Assembly: GCA_022821545.1 (NCBI GenBank)
Contig: JAJEDJ010000029.1
Coordinates: 1 to 55,755 of the forward strand
DNA: 55,755 bases
From: Caldilineaceae bacterium
GTDB lineage: Bacteria > Chloroflexota > Anaerolineae > Caldilineales > Caldilineaceae
Direction of reading: 5' to 3'
Notes under the pieces: generated by a model
The model's input: only the letters and a program-made list of their open reading frames with translations
What the model was told of the DNA's origin: nothing
The model's database searches: none
Program-made: the position numbers and the translations under genes
Part shown: positions 1 to 8,928 of the stretch, in pieces
Layout: each line of letters starts with the position of its first letter
Numbering within the stretch: position 1 is the stretch's first letter

Positions 1-207
1 CGCGACAACTACCACTACTGCCTCGACGACCCGCACGAAGCGCTGGAGGAGCAGCTCGAATATATCAAAGAGGTGCATCGTGAGATTGAAGACACCTCTG
101 AGATGGAAGAGTACAAACGCAGGAAGGCAGCGCAGGAAAAGGAGAAAAGAGACCGGGCATACTTTGAAGCCCGTCTCAAGGCCGCAGGGCAAGCTGACAA
201 ATCTTAA
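1..207 (+). CDS. C-terminal fragment of an unknown charged, helical protein
   Basis: An open frame runs in from the window edge (frame 1, first codon CGC) and stops at TAA 205-207, giving the last 68 residues of a protein. The piece is rich in Glu, Lys and Arg, with heptad-like spacing typical of a long helix or coiled coil (for example EEYKRRKAAQEKEKRDRAYF). I do not recognise a family. Its codon use is like its neighbours. It could be the tail of the same kind of gene that enters the opposite window edge at 55378 (see findings), but that is inference. Start and full length are unknown. Confidence 0.6.
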   Translation, partial: RDNYHYCLDDPHEALEEQLEYIKEVHREIEDTSEMEEYKRRKAAQEKEKRDRAYFEARLKAAGQADKS

Positions 208-742
208 CTGTCGGCCCTTAGCAGCCAGCCCTGTCCCCCGCCGCCGCAGCATCCGCCGCAATAGTGGGCACAGACAGGGCACAAACAAATAACATATAAA
301 TCCAATCTGCGCCCACCGGCCAGCCGCTGTATACCCCTGCCCGCCGCCCGCCCCCAAAACCGCAAATCCACCCCAATCTCCCCCAAAACCGCCCCAAAAC
401 CCCCCTCGCGCCCCCAATCCCCGCCCAAAACCCCCCGTCATCCCCGCCCCACCCCTCCAACCCCTCGCCAAACACCCACAACCCGCCCTCCCCCCCAATC
501 TCTCCCAGATCTCTCGTATTCTCTCCTGCATCGCCCGCACGACGCCCCCTCAATCGTCATGCCATCCCAGCCTCCCTCCCCTCACGCCTCGCCCTTCCCT
601 CCTGGGCAACTGTTGACACCGCGCTAAACCAGGAGTAAACTCACTCTGGGACGCCCCACTACGTCTTGTGAACAACAAGCCTTCTCTCCACAGGCGTCCC
701 TTACACCACGAATTAAGTCTGACCTTTCTCAAGGAGGCCACG
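208..742. other. 535-bp spacer with C-rich tract; no convincing gene
   Basis: From about 334 to 515 the + strand is dominated by C runs of 3-7 separated by short A/T pieces, so the - strand carries many G-run clusters of quadruplex type. An 8-bp inverted repeat (GCCCTGTC 228-235 / GACAGGGC 273-280) lies just after the upstream stop codon and may be part of a weak terminator. The long open frames here translate to low-complexity Gly/Arg/Trp sequence and are rejected. A second pyrimidine-rich stretch spans about 570-605. The promoter of the downstream operon should lie between about 600 and 730, but I see no clear consensus. Confidence 0.6.
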
Positions 743-1693
743 ATGTCAAAATCACGAGTCAGTCTCGTCCACGGTGAGGACCGCCGCGCCAACGTCTTCA
801 ACGCGCTGCAGCTGGTGCGGACGGACGTCGAATCCCGCCTGGCCGATCAGGTCATGCTCAAACCCAACTTCCTCAGCAGCCACAACCAGCTGGCCTCCAG
901 CCATGCCGACGCGCTGCGGGGCGTACTCGACTTCCTCCTTACCGCGCCCAACCCGCCCCGTGAGGTCCTCATCGCCGAAGCCGGCGCCGAGGACACGTGG
1001 GACGCCTACCGCAACTTCGGCTACCATGCCCTCGAAGAAGAGTATTCGATCCCCCTGCGTCTCATCGACCTCCACCGCGAGACCGAATGGGAATCGACGC
1101 CCATCGTGCTGGCCGACGGCAGAGAAACAATCGTGCGCATGCCCCGCACGGTCCTCGACTGCCCCTGCACCATTTCAATCGCGATCCCCAAAACGCATGA
1201 TACCTGCGTGGTTACGCTTGCCCTGAAAAACATGATCATGGGCACCATCTACCGGCAGGACCGGGTGAAAATGCACGGCTTCAACACCCATGCCGAGCGC
1301 CGCGTCCCCGATGAATCGCGCGCCATGAGCATCAACCTGATCCGGCTGGCCCGTTTCATGACCCCCGACGTCGCTGTCTTCGACGGCGCCCGCGGCCTGC
1401 AGGGCAACGGGCCCGGCGGCACAGACGGTCTGGACTTCGGCATCGCCGCCGCCAGCGTCGATACCTTCGCAGCCGACGCCGTTGTCGCCAAGACCATGGG
1501 CTTCGACCCCATGGAGCTGGGCTTCCTTCGCTACGGCCACGACCAGGGCATGGGTACCGCCGACCTGGACGAGATCGAGCTCCTGGGCGGCGTTTCTATC
1601 GCGTCGGTGGCCCGGCAGTTCAAACCGCACGAGACGACCGAGTTGCAGCTGCAGTGGCAGGTCGAAAACGCCGACCAGCTCCTGGCGGCGTAA
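743..1693 (+). CDS. DUF362 domain protein
   Basis: A 316-residue protein of the DUF362 family, recognised by the N-terminal pattern 'VMLKPNF' followed by a 'PRTVLDCPCTISIAIPKTH' core and the 'LALKNMIMG' segment. The family is often annotated as iron-sulfur or ferredoxin-like, but I see no CxxCxxC cluster motif here, so this is the domain without a ferredoxin module. The biochemical role is not established. I chose ATG 743 because AAGGAGG lies at 731-737; an upstream in-frame start at 668 would add 25 residues with no such site. It heads a five-gene same-strand run (743-6774) with hydrolases, so a catabolic role is inferred. Confidence 0.8.
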   Translation: MSKSRVSLVHGEDRRANVFNALQLVRTDVESRLADQVMLKPNFLSSHNQLASSHADALRGVLDFLLTAPNPPREVLIAEAGAEDTWDAYRNFGYHALEEEYSIPLRLIDLHRETEWESTPIVLADGRETIVRMPRTVLDCPCTISIAIPKTHDTCVVTLALKNMIMGTIYRQDRVKMHGFNTHAERRVPDESRAMSINLIRLARFMTPDVAVFDGARGLQGNGPGGTDGLDFGIAAASVDTFAADAVVAKTMGFDPMELGFLRYGHDQGMGTADLDEIELLGGVSIASVARQFKPHETTELQLQWQVENADQLLAA

Positions 1694-1741
1694 TCCTGAA
1701 ACCTCGCTCTCACTATCTACTCTTTGACAAAGGCGGTTCCC

Positions 1742-2698
1742 ATGCTCCCCATCATCGACACACATCAACATCTTTGGGATCTGAGCGTATTCGACATGCC
1801 CTGGCTGGAAGACGCGCCGACGCTGAACCGCAGCTTCGTAACCGGCGACTACCTGGCCGCGACCGCGGGGCTGAACGTCGTCAAGACGGTCTACATGGAA
1901 GTGGACGTCAGCGCCGCGCAGAAGGTCGCCGAAGCGGAGCATCTGATCGAGCTCTGCGCCACCGCTGACAACCCCACCGCCGCCGCGGTCATCGGCGGCG
2001 TCGTGACCTCCGCCGACTTCGCCGGCTACATCCGCCGCTATGCCGGCAGTCCCGCCATCAAGGGCGTGCGTCAGGTGCTGCACGGGCCCGGCACACCCCA
2101 GGGAACCTGTCTCGCGCCCCAGTTCGTAGAGAATATACGCCTGCTCGGCGAGTTGGACCTCTGCTTCGACCTGTGTATGCGGCCCTCGGAACTCGGCGAC
2201 GGCGTCAAACTGGCGCAGACCTGCCCCGATACCCGCTTCGTCGTCGATCACTGCGGCAACGGTGACCCCTATCTCATCAGCGGTCTCCTGCCCGGCAGCG
2301 CGGGAACCGGTGACGCAGGGCAGGCCGACTCCAACCTCACCATTGCCGACCACACCGACCGCGATGACCCCTTCTGGCATGACCGGCAGCAATGGATGGA
2401 CGGCATCGACGCGCTCGCCGCCCTCCCCAACACCATCTGCAAGATCTCCGGGATCATCGCCCGCACCCGCCCCGGCTGGACCGCCGCAGACCTCGCGCCC
2501 GCCGTCAACCACTGCCTCGACAGCTTCGGCCCGGACCGGGTCGTCTTCGGCGGGGACTGGCCCGTCTGCCTGCTCGGTGCAGACTCCACCTACCGCGGCT
2601 GGGTGGATGCCTTGAAAGAAATCATCGCCGACCGCACCGAAACGGAGCAGCGCAAGCTGCTGCACGACAACGCGGCCGCCTTCTACGGGGTGGCCTGA
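1742..2698 (+). CDS. Amidohydrolase of the Amidohydro_2 (TIM-barrel, lactonase-like) family
   Basis: A 318-residue metal-dependent hydrolase that begins directly with the metal-binding 'IDTHQHLW' motif, as Amidohydro_2 proteins do. Further family marks are 'IKGVRQVLHGPG', 'VVDHCGN' (metal/catalytic His), 'ICKISGI', and 'RVVFGGDWPVC' (catalytic Asp) near the C terminus. Members include L-fucono-1,5-lactonase, other sugar lactonases and 2-pyrone-4,6-dicarboxylate lactonase; the substrate here cannot be read. ATG 1742 is preferred over TTG 1724 because the family starts at this residue and AAAGGCGG lies just upstream. It follows the DUF362 gene by 48 bp, probably in one transcript. Confidence 0.85.
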   Translation: MLPIIDTHQHLWDLSVFDMPWLEDAPTLNRSFVTGDYLAATAGLNVVKTVYMEVDVSAAQKVAEAEHLIELCATADNPTAAAVIGGVVTSADFAGYIRRYAGSPAIKGVRQVLHGPGTPQGTCLAPQFVENIRLLGELDLCFDLCMRPSELGDGVKLAQTCPDTRFVVDHCGNGDPYLISGLLPGSAGTGDAGQADSNLTIADHTDRDDPFWHDRQQWMDGIDALAALPNTICKISGIIARTRPGWTAADLAPAVNHCLDSFGPDRVVFGGDWPVCLLGADSTYRGWVDALKEIIADRTETEQRKLLHDNAAAFYGVA

Positions 2699-2787
2699 CG
2701 GGCAAGGCAGACTGCGGGGGCTGTATTCTGCAGGAATCGGAGCCTGCGCCGCTCGTGGCCGCCTGACCACGGGCTACCGACAACCCC

Positions 2788-5298
2788 ATGGGACTCGAAT
2801 GGAGAACGCTGGAGGATGAAGAGGGCCGGGTCCGGCAAGAGGCCCCGGACGTAGAAGCGCCGACGCCCCAACGCCGCGGCCGGAAGCGATGGGTCTCCGT
2901 TCTGATTGCTCTGCTGCTGGTGGCTGTGGTCACCTTTACCGTGCGCTACGTCCTGCTGGAAAGGTTGGACGCTTTCGCCGCCGCCGTCGAAGCCGACGTG
3001 CTGTCCATGCACGACATCGTGGAACAGGCCGAGCGTGACCTCGACGGAGCCCTCTTCGGCAGCATGATCTCCCCCGACTACCCGAACTGGGGCAGAACAC
3101 AGAAAGAGATGCTTCTCAGTGGAGCGCGCTGGGACCGGCCGTACTTCGGCCTGACCCTTGACCGCGGCGCTGACGATAAACCCCCCACCGGCGCAGTGGA
3201 AGACATCGACTTCACGTCCGACTGGCGGATGGCAACCGTCACCCTGGCCTTCCCCTATGTTCGGCCTGACGGCGCCCCGGTGACTCTTCACCAGATCGTT
3301 ACCTACCGCGACGAAAACACCGGCTGGGCCCTCGTCCCCGCCTATCCCTCCTTCTGGGGCGAGAAACAGACGTTTACCGGCCGTTATCTGACGGTCGAAT
3401 ACCCCGGAAGGGACGCCGCAACGGTCGAGCGGCTGGCGCGCGAGTGGGACAAGATGCTCGCCGCAGTCTGCCAGGATTTGGACGGTTTACGCTGCCGCCC
3501 CACCTGGAAGCTGAATGTGGTGCTCTCCACGCAGTCCGGCCCGCTCGCTCGTATGGCCGATCAGACCTCTCGTGGACCCCTTTGGAAGGGGTTGTCCCAG
3601 GTGTCTCCGTCTGGCAGGGGCGCCGGCAGGTCGGATCTGGAGCTGCCTGCCCCCAGCCTCATCGGCAACCCGGTGGATGAGGCCGGCTATCAGGCTGTGC
3701 GCGCCGGCTACGCGCCGCTGATCGTGGGCGGAGGGATCGCCGAAATCGTTGGCTGGCGCTGCTGTGAAAAAATCGTATTCTTCCACGCTCTACTCGATAA
3801 GCAGCTCAGCCGGTTGGGGCTTAAGCCGTGGCCCCTGACCCCCTCCGACTATGAGGATATCCTGCAGGGCTCGATTCACGACGTGACCAGCCTGCACTGG
3901 GTCTATCTCCAGCGCTCCTACAACAACGTCACCCCGCAGATCCAGCAGATCGTCTACAGCATCGTCGACCTGATCCTTGCATCCAACCCGAAACATTCGC
4001 CGGCCTCTCTGCAACGCCTGCTGCTCCGCTACGATACCTATCGCCCTTGGCTGTTCAACGCCCTCCCTATCGTCAGAAGACAGGCAAGTCAGGGCAACTA
4101 CGGACGATGGATCCAAAAAGAATGGATCCACTATGCTGATCGGCAGCTGGAGGCTGCCGCGGCCCCGGGCAAGGCTATGCCCGAACAAGACCTGCACCTG
4201 CTCTGCACCGACGAACGGTTCAACGGCGCACATCTGTACCGTTACGATCTCCGGCGAGACGAATTTATAGAGGAGAACGGCGCCGGACCGTTTCGTCGGA
4301 TGTACCCTCTGCCGGACGACGCCGGCGTTCTGCTTCAGAAATTGGACGCCGGGGCAACCGGTTCCCGGATACAGATCTGGCGGCAGGGGCGAACGCTGGA
4401 CGTCACCTCCGCTGCCGGCAATGTCGCCCTCTACCCGGTGGAGATCTTTGCGGACAAGATGCTCCTCTTTACATATGACGCCCGCCGCCGGCCGCCCATC
4501 CGGTTCAACCTTCTGAATCAGACCGACTGCGACGGGGGCGCGTGTGTCCTGCGCACCCTGGACGGCTTGCCTGCCTGGTCGCCTGACCGCAAGAGAACGG
4601 TTGTCTCGCGCGGGGACGGTGTGCTCTGGCTGGGGGACAAAGAGGGAGAGCCGCAGATGGCGGTCGCGCGCGGCCAGTCCGTGACCTGGCTGGACGACAT
4701 CCGCTTTGCCTTTGTTCAGTCCGACGATGAAATGCAGGTGGCGATGATGACGCTGCCGAATCGTGAGGTGAGAACGCTTCTGGACTCAGAAAGCCTGACT
4801 GACGCCCTGCACGGCGCGACCGCTGCGACGCGGATCATTCGTGTCGCGCTGGCGGCGCATCCCACCATGCCGGACCGGCTGTTCGTTGGCGCACGCGTCG
4901 GGAACGGGGCGGGCAGGGACGCCACTCACGTCTTCGTCTACAACCTCGCCACAAATGAGATCACAGAGCTGCTGCAAGTCGACCATCCCCTCGAACCGTA
5001 CCGGTCTATGCGCTTCTCCGCGGACGGACGCTGGCTCTTCGTCCACAGCGTAGGACAGCGCGCCAGGGGCTGGCATCTCTATCTCTACAACATCCGCACA
5101 GGCGGCGTCCTGAACTATTCGTCCGATACTGCGTTGGCCTTTCCCGGGTATGATCTGTCGGCCGACGGCGTCTGGCTGGTGCGCGTTGATGAAGGGTATA
5201 TCCATCTGATCCCGTTGAACGGAGGCCGGCAGAGGCTGGTCGCGCACGACTTTGCCCACTGCTACGCTGCCGTCTGGGTAAACAGAACTGTTCCGTAA
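2788..5298 (+). CDS. Large membrane-anchored protein with C-terminal propeller-like repeats, function unknown
   Basis: An 836-residue protein. About 30 charged residues precede one hydrophobic segment (around residues 34-53, containing SVLIALLLVAVVTFTV), which suggests a type II anchor with most of the chain outside. The middle third is helical with no catalytic motif I recognise. From about residue 470 onward, motifs such as 'AWSPDRKRTVVS', 'MRFSADGRWLFVHS' and 'YDLSADGVWLVRVD' recur, the Asp/Gly-turn pattern of WD40/TolB-like beta-propeller blades. No Shine-Dalgarno is obvious before ATG 2788. It sits between the lactonase-like and creatininase-like genes with short gaps. A sensor or scaffold role is only a guess. 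Confidence 0.75.
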   Translation: MGLEWRTLEDEEGRVRQEAPDVEAPTPQRRGRKRWVSVLIALLLVAVVTFTVRYVLLERLDAFAAAVEADVLSMHDIVEQAERDLDGALFGSMISPDYPNWGRTQKEMLLSGARWDRPYFGLTLDRGADDKPPTGAVEDIDFTSDWRMATVTLAFPYVRPDGAPVTLHQIVTYRDENTGWALVPAYPSFWGEKQTFTGRYLTVEYPGRDAATVERLAREWDKMLAAVCQDLDGLRCRPTWKLNVVLSTQSGPLARMADQTSRGPLWKGLSQVSPSGRGAGRSDLELPAPSLIGNPVDEAGYQAVRAGYAPLIVGGGIAEIVGWRCCEKIVFFHALLDKQLSRLGLKPWPLTPSDYEDILQGSIHDVTSLHWVYLQRSYNNVTPQIQQIVYSIVDLILASNPKHSPASLQRLLLRYDTYRPWLFNALPIVRRQASQGNYGRWIQKEWIHYADRQLEAAAAPGKAMPEQDLHLLCTDERFNGAHLYRYDLRRDEFIEENGAGPFRRMYPLPDDAGVLLQKLDAGATGSRIQIWRQGRTLDVTSAAGNVALYPVEIFADKMLLFTYDARRRPPIRFNLLNQTDCDGGACVLRTLDGLPAWSPDRKRTVVSRGDGVLWLGDKEGEPQMAVARGQSVTWLDDIRFAFVQSDDEMQVAMMTLPNREVRTLLDSESLTDALHGATAATRIIRVALAAHPTMPDRLFVGARVGNGAGRDATHVFVYNLATNEITELLQVDHPLEPYRSMRFSADGRWLFVHSVGQRARGWHLYLYNIRTGGVLNYSSDTALAFPGYDLSADGVWLVRVDEGYIHLIPLNGGRQRLVAHDFAHCYAAVWVNRTVP

Positions 5299-5366
5299 TC
5301 AGCCTTGTGTTCCTGGCGCAGACCAGCCGCGAACACAGACCCAGTAAGTACGAGAGGAGAACGAGA

Positions 5367-6209
5367 ATGACGACCTACCGCTATGCAGAGATGACCTGGT
5401 CTGCCTGTCGCGAGGCGGCCTATTCAGGCCGGGTGGCCGTGCTTCCGGTTGCCACCTACGAGGATCACGGCTACCACCTGCCCATCGACACCGATGTGCG
5501 CCTTTGCACGGGAATCTGCGAACGGGCGGTGGCGCGCATTCCCGATGAAGCCGTGCTGATTCCCCCGGTCAGCCACGGGTACAGCCCCCACCACATGGAT
5601 TTCCCCGGCACCATCACCATTCGCTGGGACACCTTTATCAACTACGTGCGCGATGTCTGCGTCAGCCTCGCCCACCACGGCTTCAAGCGTATACTGATTG
5701 TGAACGGGCACGGCAGCAACACCGCCCCGGTGGAGATGGCCGCCCGCCTGACCGTGCTCGAAACCGAGGGCAAGACGCTCTGCGCGTCCGTCAACCACTG
5801 GGGCGTGCGCAAAGGCAGGGAGGAGGGGAATGCAATCCGCTCTTCGGACTTTGGCGGTACCTCCCACGCCGGTGAGTACGAGACGGCCCTCTATCTGGCC
5901 CTCGCCGAAGAACTCGTGCAGATGGACAAGGCCGTGGACGAGCGTTCGCCCCTGTCGCCGAGCTTTCAGACCGATCTGCTGATGGGCAAACGCGAAGACG
6001 GCTCGGTCGCCAACCTGTGGCCCTACTGGAGCTCCTTGACCGACAGCGGCGTGCTGGGGGATGCCACCGCCGCCACCCGCGAAAAGGGCGAGCAGTTTCT
6101 CGAGGCCGCGGTCGAAGGGCTGATCGAACTGGTCCGCGAGTTCCGCACCGTGGCGATCAATCCCCGCAAAGATCACATTTCGCCGGAAACCGATGGCCCA
6201 AGCCAGTAG
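5367..6209 (+). CDS. Creatininase-family amidohydrolase
   Basis: A 280-residue protein of the creatininase/MftE fold, a metal-dependent family that opens cyclic amides or trims peptides. Visible marks are the metal-binding 'EDHGYHLPIDTD' near residues 28-40, the 'PPVSHGYSPHHMDFPGTI' segment, 'ILIVNGHGSNTAPV' and the late 'SHAGEYETALYL' glutamate motif. ATG 5367 follows a GAGAGGAGAACGAGA leader that serves as ribosome site; an upstream in-frame start at 5307 has none. The family shares these motifs across creatininase, formamide hydrolases and mycofactocin peptidase, so the substrate is open. A second, shorter relative is at 16156. Confidence 0.87.
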   Translation: MTTYRYAEMTWSACREAAYSGRVAVLPVATYEDHGYHLPIDTDVRLCTGICERAVARIPDEAVLIPPVSHGYSPHHMDFPGTITIRWDTFINYVRDVCVSLAHHGFKRILIVNGHGSNTAPVEMAARLTVLETEGKTLCASVNHWGVRKGREEGNAIRSSDFGGTSHAGEYETALYLALAEELVQMDKAVDERSPLSPSFQTDLLMGKREDGSVANLWPYWSSLTDSGVLGDATAATREKGEQFLEAAVEGLIELVREFRTVAINPRKDHISPETDGPSQ

Positions 6210-6246
6210 CGGCCGGGTACGGGTTGGCGGCAGCCCAGGAGCGGAA

Positions 6247-6774
6247 ATGATCGGGAACTACCGGATGCGGCCGGCCGCATTGAAGGACTGGCCGGACATT
6301 GTGGCGCTGGACCAGGAGATCTTCGGCGCGTACGGCGCCCAGGAGGAGCCGGCGATCATCCGCAGCCGTCTGCTGACATTCCCGCCGGGCTGCGCGGTGC
6401 TGGAGGGGGAACGCGGCGGCGGACGCCCGTTCATCGCCGGCTATCTGACGACAGAGAAATGGGCCGAGCTGCGCGAACCTGTACTGGACGAGGACCCTCG
6501 GGAGAGCCACCGGCCGGACGGCCGCGTCCTCTGTATCACGACGCTGGCGGTCGCTCCCGGCTGCCAGAATCAGGGACTGGGCGTGCGCTTGCTGGACCGT
6601 GCCGTCAGTATCGCGCGGCAGGAGGGCTGCGCGCAGATCATTCTCGAAACGGCCCACGCCGAACGCTTCTATCTGCGTCACCGCTTTCGACCGGCCGGCG
6701 TACGCACGGAAAGAGGGATCAGGATGGCGATCATGCTCCTGGACCTGACCGATCGCGGTTCCAGTGGTCCGTGA
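6247..6774 (+). CDS. GNAT-family N-acetyltransferase
   Basis: A 175-residue GNAT protein. The acetyl-CoA pyrophosphate loop is seen as 'VAPGCQNQGLGVRLLDRAV' (Q/RxxGxG/A type), followed by 'IILETAHAERFYLRHRFRPAG', the usual end of the fold. ATG 6247 has AGGAGCGG just upstream; an earlier in-frame ATG at 6193 would overlap the creatininase-family gene by 17 bp. It is the last gene of the 743-6774 run and converges on the flavin-binding gene at 6806. The acceptor substrate cannot be inferred. Confidence 0.82.
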   Translation: MIGNYRMRPAALKDWPDIVALDQEIFGAYGAQEEPAIIRSRLLTFPPGCAVLEGERGGGRPFIAGYLTTEKWAELREPVLDEDPRESHRPDGRVLCITTLAVAPGCQNQGLGVRLLDRAVSIARQEGCAQIILETAHAERFYLRHRFRPAGVRTERGIRMAIMLLDLTDRGSSGP

Positions 6775-6805
6775 ACTGTCATAGCCGCCCGCAATCAGCT
6801 GCCGG

Positions 6806-7228
6806 TTATGCAGGAGGAGATATCACAACCCGTTGCGGCTTAATCTTGAAGATCACCCGTTCTTCCGTCCCTTTCATCGAGGCCGGCATGATGCTGCCGT
6901 AATACTCGTCGGCGCCCACGTAGAGCTTGGCATGGGCATTGATGTTGGCGAAGTCCGGGTCGGGCACGATCTCCTCGACCACGCCCCGCACGTCGATCCA
7001 GCGGAATGCATCCTCCGGGTCCAAAGCGATTAGCGCCACCTTGGGATTGCCGCGTACGTTCTTCGGTTTGCGCCGCCCCTCGGCCGTATTCACGAGGACG
7101 TGCGTCCCGTCCCACGAGCACCAGACGATCGTGTTTTCCGGCCCGCCGGAGGGAGAGATCGTCGTCAGGACAGCGAAAACGGGGCCGGTCAGCAGGTCAA
7201 CGTGTGTATCCGGAATCTGTGCGGACAT
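6806..7228 (-). CDS. Pyridoxamine 5'-phosphate oxidase-like split-barrel protein (F420/FMN-dependent type)
   Basis: A 140-residue split-barrel protein: '[22 protein letters not shown]' is the classical N-terminal strand pair, then '[21 protein letters not shown]', 'YVGADEYYG' and a C-terminal '[15 protein letters not shown]'. These match the PPOX-class F420-dependent oxidoreductases common in Actinobacteria and Chloroflexota; FMN is an alternative cofactor. ATG 7226-7228 is preceded on the - strand by GAGGAGG at a good distance; five residues upstream is another start without a better site. It is the last gene of the 8832-to-6806 - strand run. Confidence 0.85.
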   Translation of the reverse strand: MSAQIPDTHVDLLTGPVFAVLTTISPSGGPENTIVWCSWDGTHVLVNTAEGRRKPKNVRGNPKVALIALDPEDAFRWIDVRGVVEEIVPDPDFANINAHAKLYVGADEYYGSIMPASMKGTEERVIFKIKPQRVVISPPA

Positions 7229-7279
7229 TCTTGTCCTCCTCAAATTGGTAGCGGGTTAGGATTGCGCGACTGCTCATCG

Positions 7280-7591
7280 TCACGCTGCATGGATTGGCTC
7301 CGCCGATTGGAGTATCGCCTCGCGACGGAAATGGTTTCGACTCTGTTCGACCGCTGAACGTTCCAAAAGATCCACATCCCGACCGAAAATTCGACGCAAC
7401 TCTTCCTCCATGCGCGCCATATCCAGGAGAGTGTGCCGTGCCTGTGGCTGAAATTGGATCAGCACATCCACATCGCTGTCGGGGCCGAAGTCCTCACGTA
7501 CAACGGAGCCAAATAGAGCCAGTTCAGAGACCTGCCACCGATGACAGAATCTGTCTATTTGTGACCGGGGCAACTGAATATGAGCGTTCAT
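7280..7591 (-). CDS. MNT-type nucleotidyltransferase, antitoxin-like, without its HEPN partner
   Basis: A 103-residue minimal nucleotidyltransferase. The motif 'LFGSVVREDFGPDSDVDVLI' is the GSxxR...SDxD active site, and 'RDVDLLE' supplies the third acidic residue. Such proteins usually pair with a HEPN (DUF86) toxin and act by adenylylating it. No HEPN-like frame is next to it: downstream is the split-barrel gene at 6806-7228, upstream is the amidohydrolase 11 bp away. It is therefore either an orphan, a remnant of a pair, or serves another target. No ribosome site is obvious before ATG 7591. Confidence 0.85.
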   Translation of the reverse strand: MNAHIQLPRSQIDRFCHRWQVSELALFGSVVREDFGPDSDVDVLIQFQPQARHTLLDMARMEEELRRIFGRDVDLLERSAVEQSRNHFRREAILQSAEPIHAA

Positions 7592-7602
7592 TTTAGGCTA
7601 AA

Positions 7603-8832
7603 TCAGTGCTTGCAACAGGCGGCCATCGCCGCGGGCGTATGACCCTCGGCGATCAAAGTCTGCTGCTCCTCGGAAAGCTCGATCCAGGGCATCAGCGGGT
7701 CATCCGACTGCTGCGCCATCTCGCGGCCATTGATGATCGTCAGCGTGTTGCGGACCAACTGCCGTCCGGAGCGCGGGTTCATGAAGACATCGTAGAACAT
7801 GAAATCCCCCTCGACGATCTCGAACAGCGCCACGTCCGCCAGCGCGCCCGGCCGCAGCGTCCCTATCTCCTTCTCCAGCCCCAACACGGCCGCCGGCCGT
7901 TCAGTGGCCGCGTGGACCACCTCGGAAAAGCTCATGCCCAGCGACATGAATTTGCTCAAGCACGTGGGCATGTCGAACATCGGGCCGCTGACGCTCATCT
8001 GGTGAATGTCGGAAGAGATTACGTCCGGCCGGTAGCCCTGCGACATCAGCGCCTCGGCGGTCGTGAATGAGAAGGAACCGGCGCCATGACCGATATCCAG
8101 CACCAGCCCCGCGTCCCAGGCGCGTTTGACCGTCTCGCGCAGGTCCCCTGACTCCTCGACAATCCGCATTGTGCCGCCGGTGAAGCAGTGCGTAAGGATG
8201 TCGCCGGGCCGCATCAGCTCCATCACGTCGTCGATCCCCGGCGGTCCCATCCCGATATGGGTCATCAGCGGCAGCTCGCACCGGTCTGCCGCTTCGCGGG
8301 CCTTGTGCAGCGGCGCGAGGCCCTGGCCGCTGGTGGTGAGTTGGTCGATCCGGGCCTTGACGCCCAGCAGCACGTCCCGGTTCAGGTCGATGATCTGGCA
8401 GCAGAGGTCCGCGTCGCAGTAGCCCGGGTTGGCCAGCTCCCATGTCTTCGCAGTCAGACCGATCGACGAAATGTTGAGCAGGGCATAGATGCGCGCCTGG
8501 GAGTTCTCGATCACGAACTCCCGGAAGCCAAGGAAATTGTATCCGCCGGATGAGCCGACGTCGAGCCAGGTCGTCACCCCGCTGCGGGCCGCGATCGGGT
8601 CGGGGCGGATGCCGTAAAAGCCGCAGCCGTAGTTGACGTGCGTATGCAGATCGACAAGCCCGGGCGTCACATACTGGCCGCCGGCGTCCACCACGCGAAA
8701 GGCCGTCTCGGCCGGGATGTCCGCATCGACCGCGGCGATGCGGTTGCGTTTGATCGCCACGTCCAGACGGCCGCTCCGCCCGCCGCCGGGGTCAACCACT
8801 TCCCCGCCCTTGATCAGAAGATCGAATCGCAT
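7603..8832 (-). CDS. Amidohydrolase/deacetylase-family metallohydrolase (dihydroorotase-like)
   Basis: A 409-residue binuclear amidohydrolase. The features in order are the small beta-sandwich start 'DLLIKGGEVVDPGGG', the metal site 'GLVDLHTHV', a likely carboxylated Lys in 'LLGVKARI', His ligands in 'LMTHIG' and 'LTHCFTGG', and the catalytic Asp in 'VISSDIHQ', ending in 'GTLRPGALADVALFE'. This matches the amidohydrolase/deacetylase subgroup related to D-aminoacylase and dihydroorotase; the exact substrate is open. ATG 8832 follows AAAGGTGAAACT. The alternative start at 8892 lies in a repeat-bearing leader and is rejected. It is 11 bp from the nucleotidyltransferase gene and probably co-transcribed. 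Confidence 0.85.
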   Translation of the reverse strand: MRFDLLIKGGEVVDPGGGRSGRLDVAIKRNRIAAVDADIPAETAFRVVDAGGQYVTPGLVDLHTHVNYGCGFYGIRPDPIAARSGVTTWLDVGSSGGYNFLGFREFVIENSQARIYALLNISSIGLTAKTWELANPGYCDADLCCQIIDLNRDVLLGVKARIDQLTTSGQGLAPLHKAREAADRCELPLMTHIGMGPPGIDDVMELMRPGDILTHCFTGGTMRIVEESGDLRETVKRAWDAGLVLDIGHGAGSFSFTTAEALMSQGYRPDVISSDIHQMSVSGPMFDMPTCLSKFMSLGMSFSEVVHAATERPAAVLGLEKEIGTLRPGALADVALFEIVEGDFMFYDVFMNPRSGRQLVRNTLTIINGREMAQQSDDPLMPWIELSEEQQTLIAEGHTPAAMAACCKH

Positions 8833-8848
8833 AGTTTCACCTTTCACG

Positions 8849-8878
8849 TTGTCATTTTTCCCGCTGTCATTTTTCCCG
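8849..8878. repeat. Two direct copies of a 15-bp unit (GTCATTTTTCCCGCT)
   Basis: The 15-mer GTCATTTTTCCCGCT occurs twice back to back, just upstream of the amidohydrolase start codon on its leader side. It may affect expression or may simply be slippage-prone sequence. Confidence 0.75.
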
Positions 8879-8928
8879 CTGGAGAGCGGCATCGCTGGCC
8901 GCCAGCCCCATCTAATCCCCTTTCCCGG

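Noticed and set aside
218..553. Long - strand open frames across the C-rich spacer
   Set aside because: They translate to low-complexity Gly/Arg/Trp sequence forced by G runs and have no ribosome site.
1175..2770. 531-codon open frame on the - strand
   Set aside because: It is the antisense shadow of the DUF362 and amidohydrolase genes; both have clear family motifs on the + strand.
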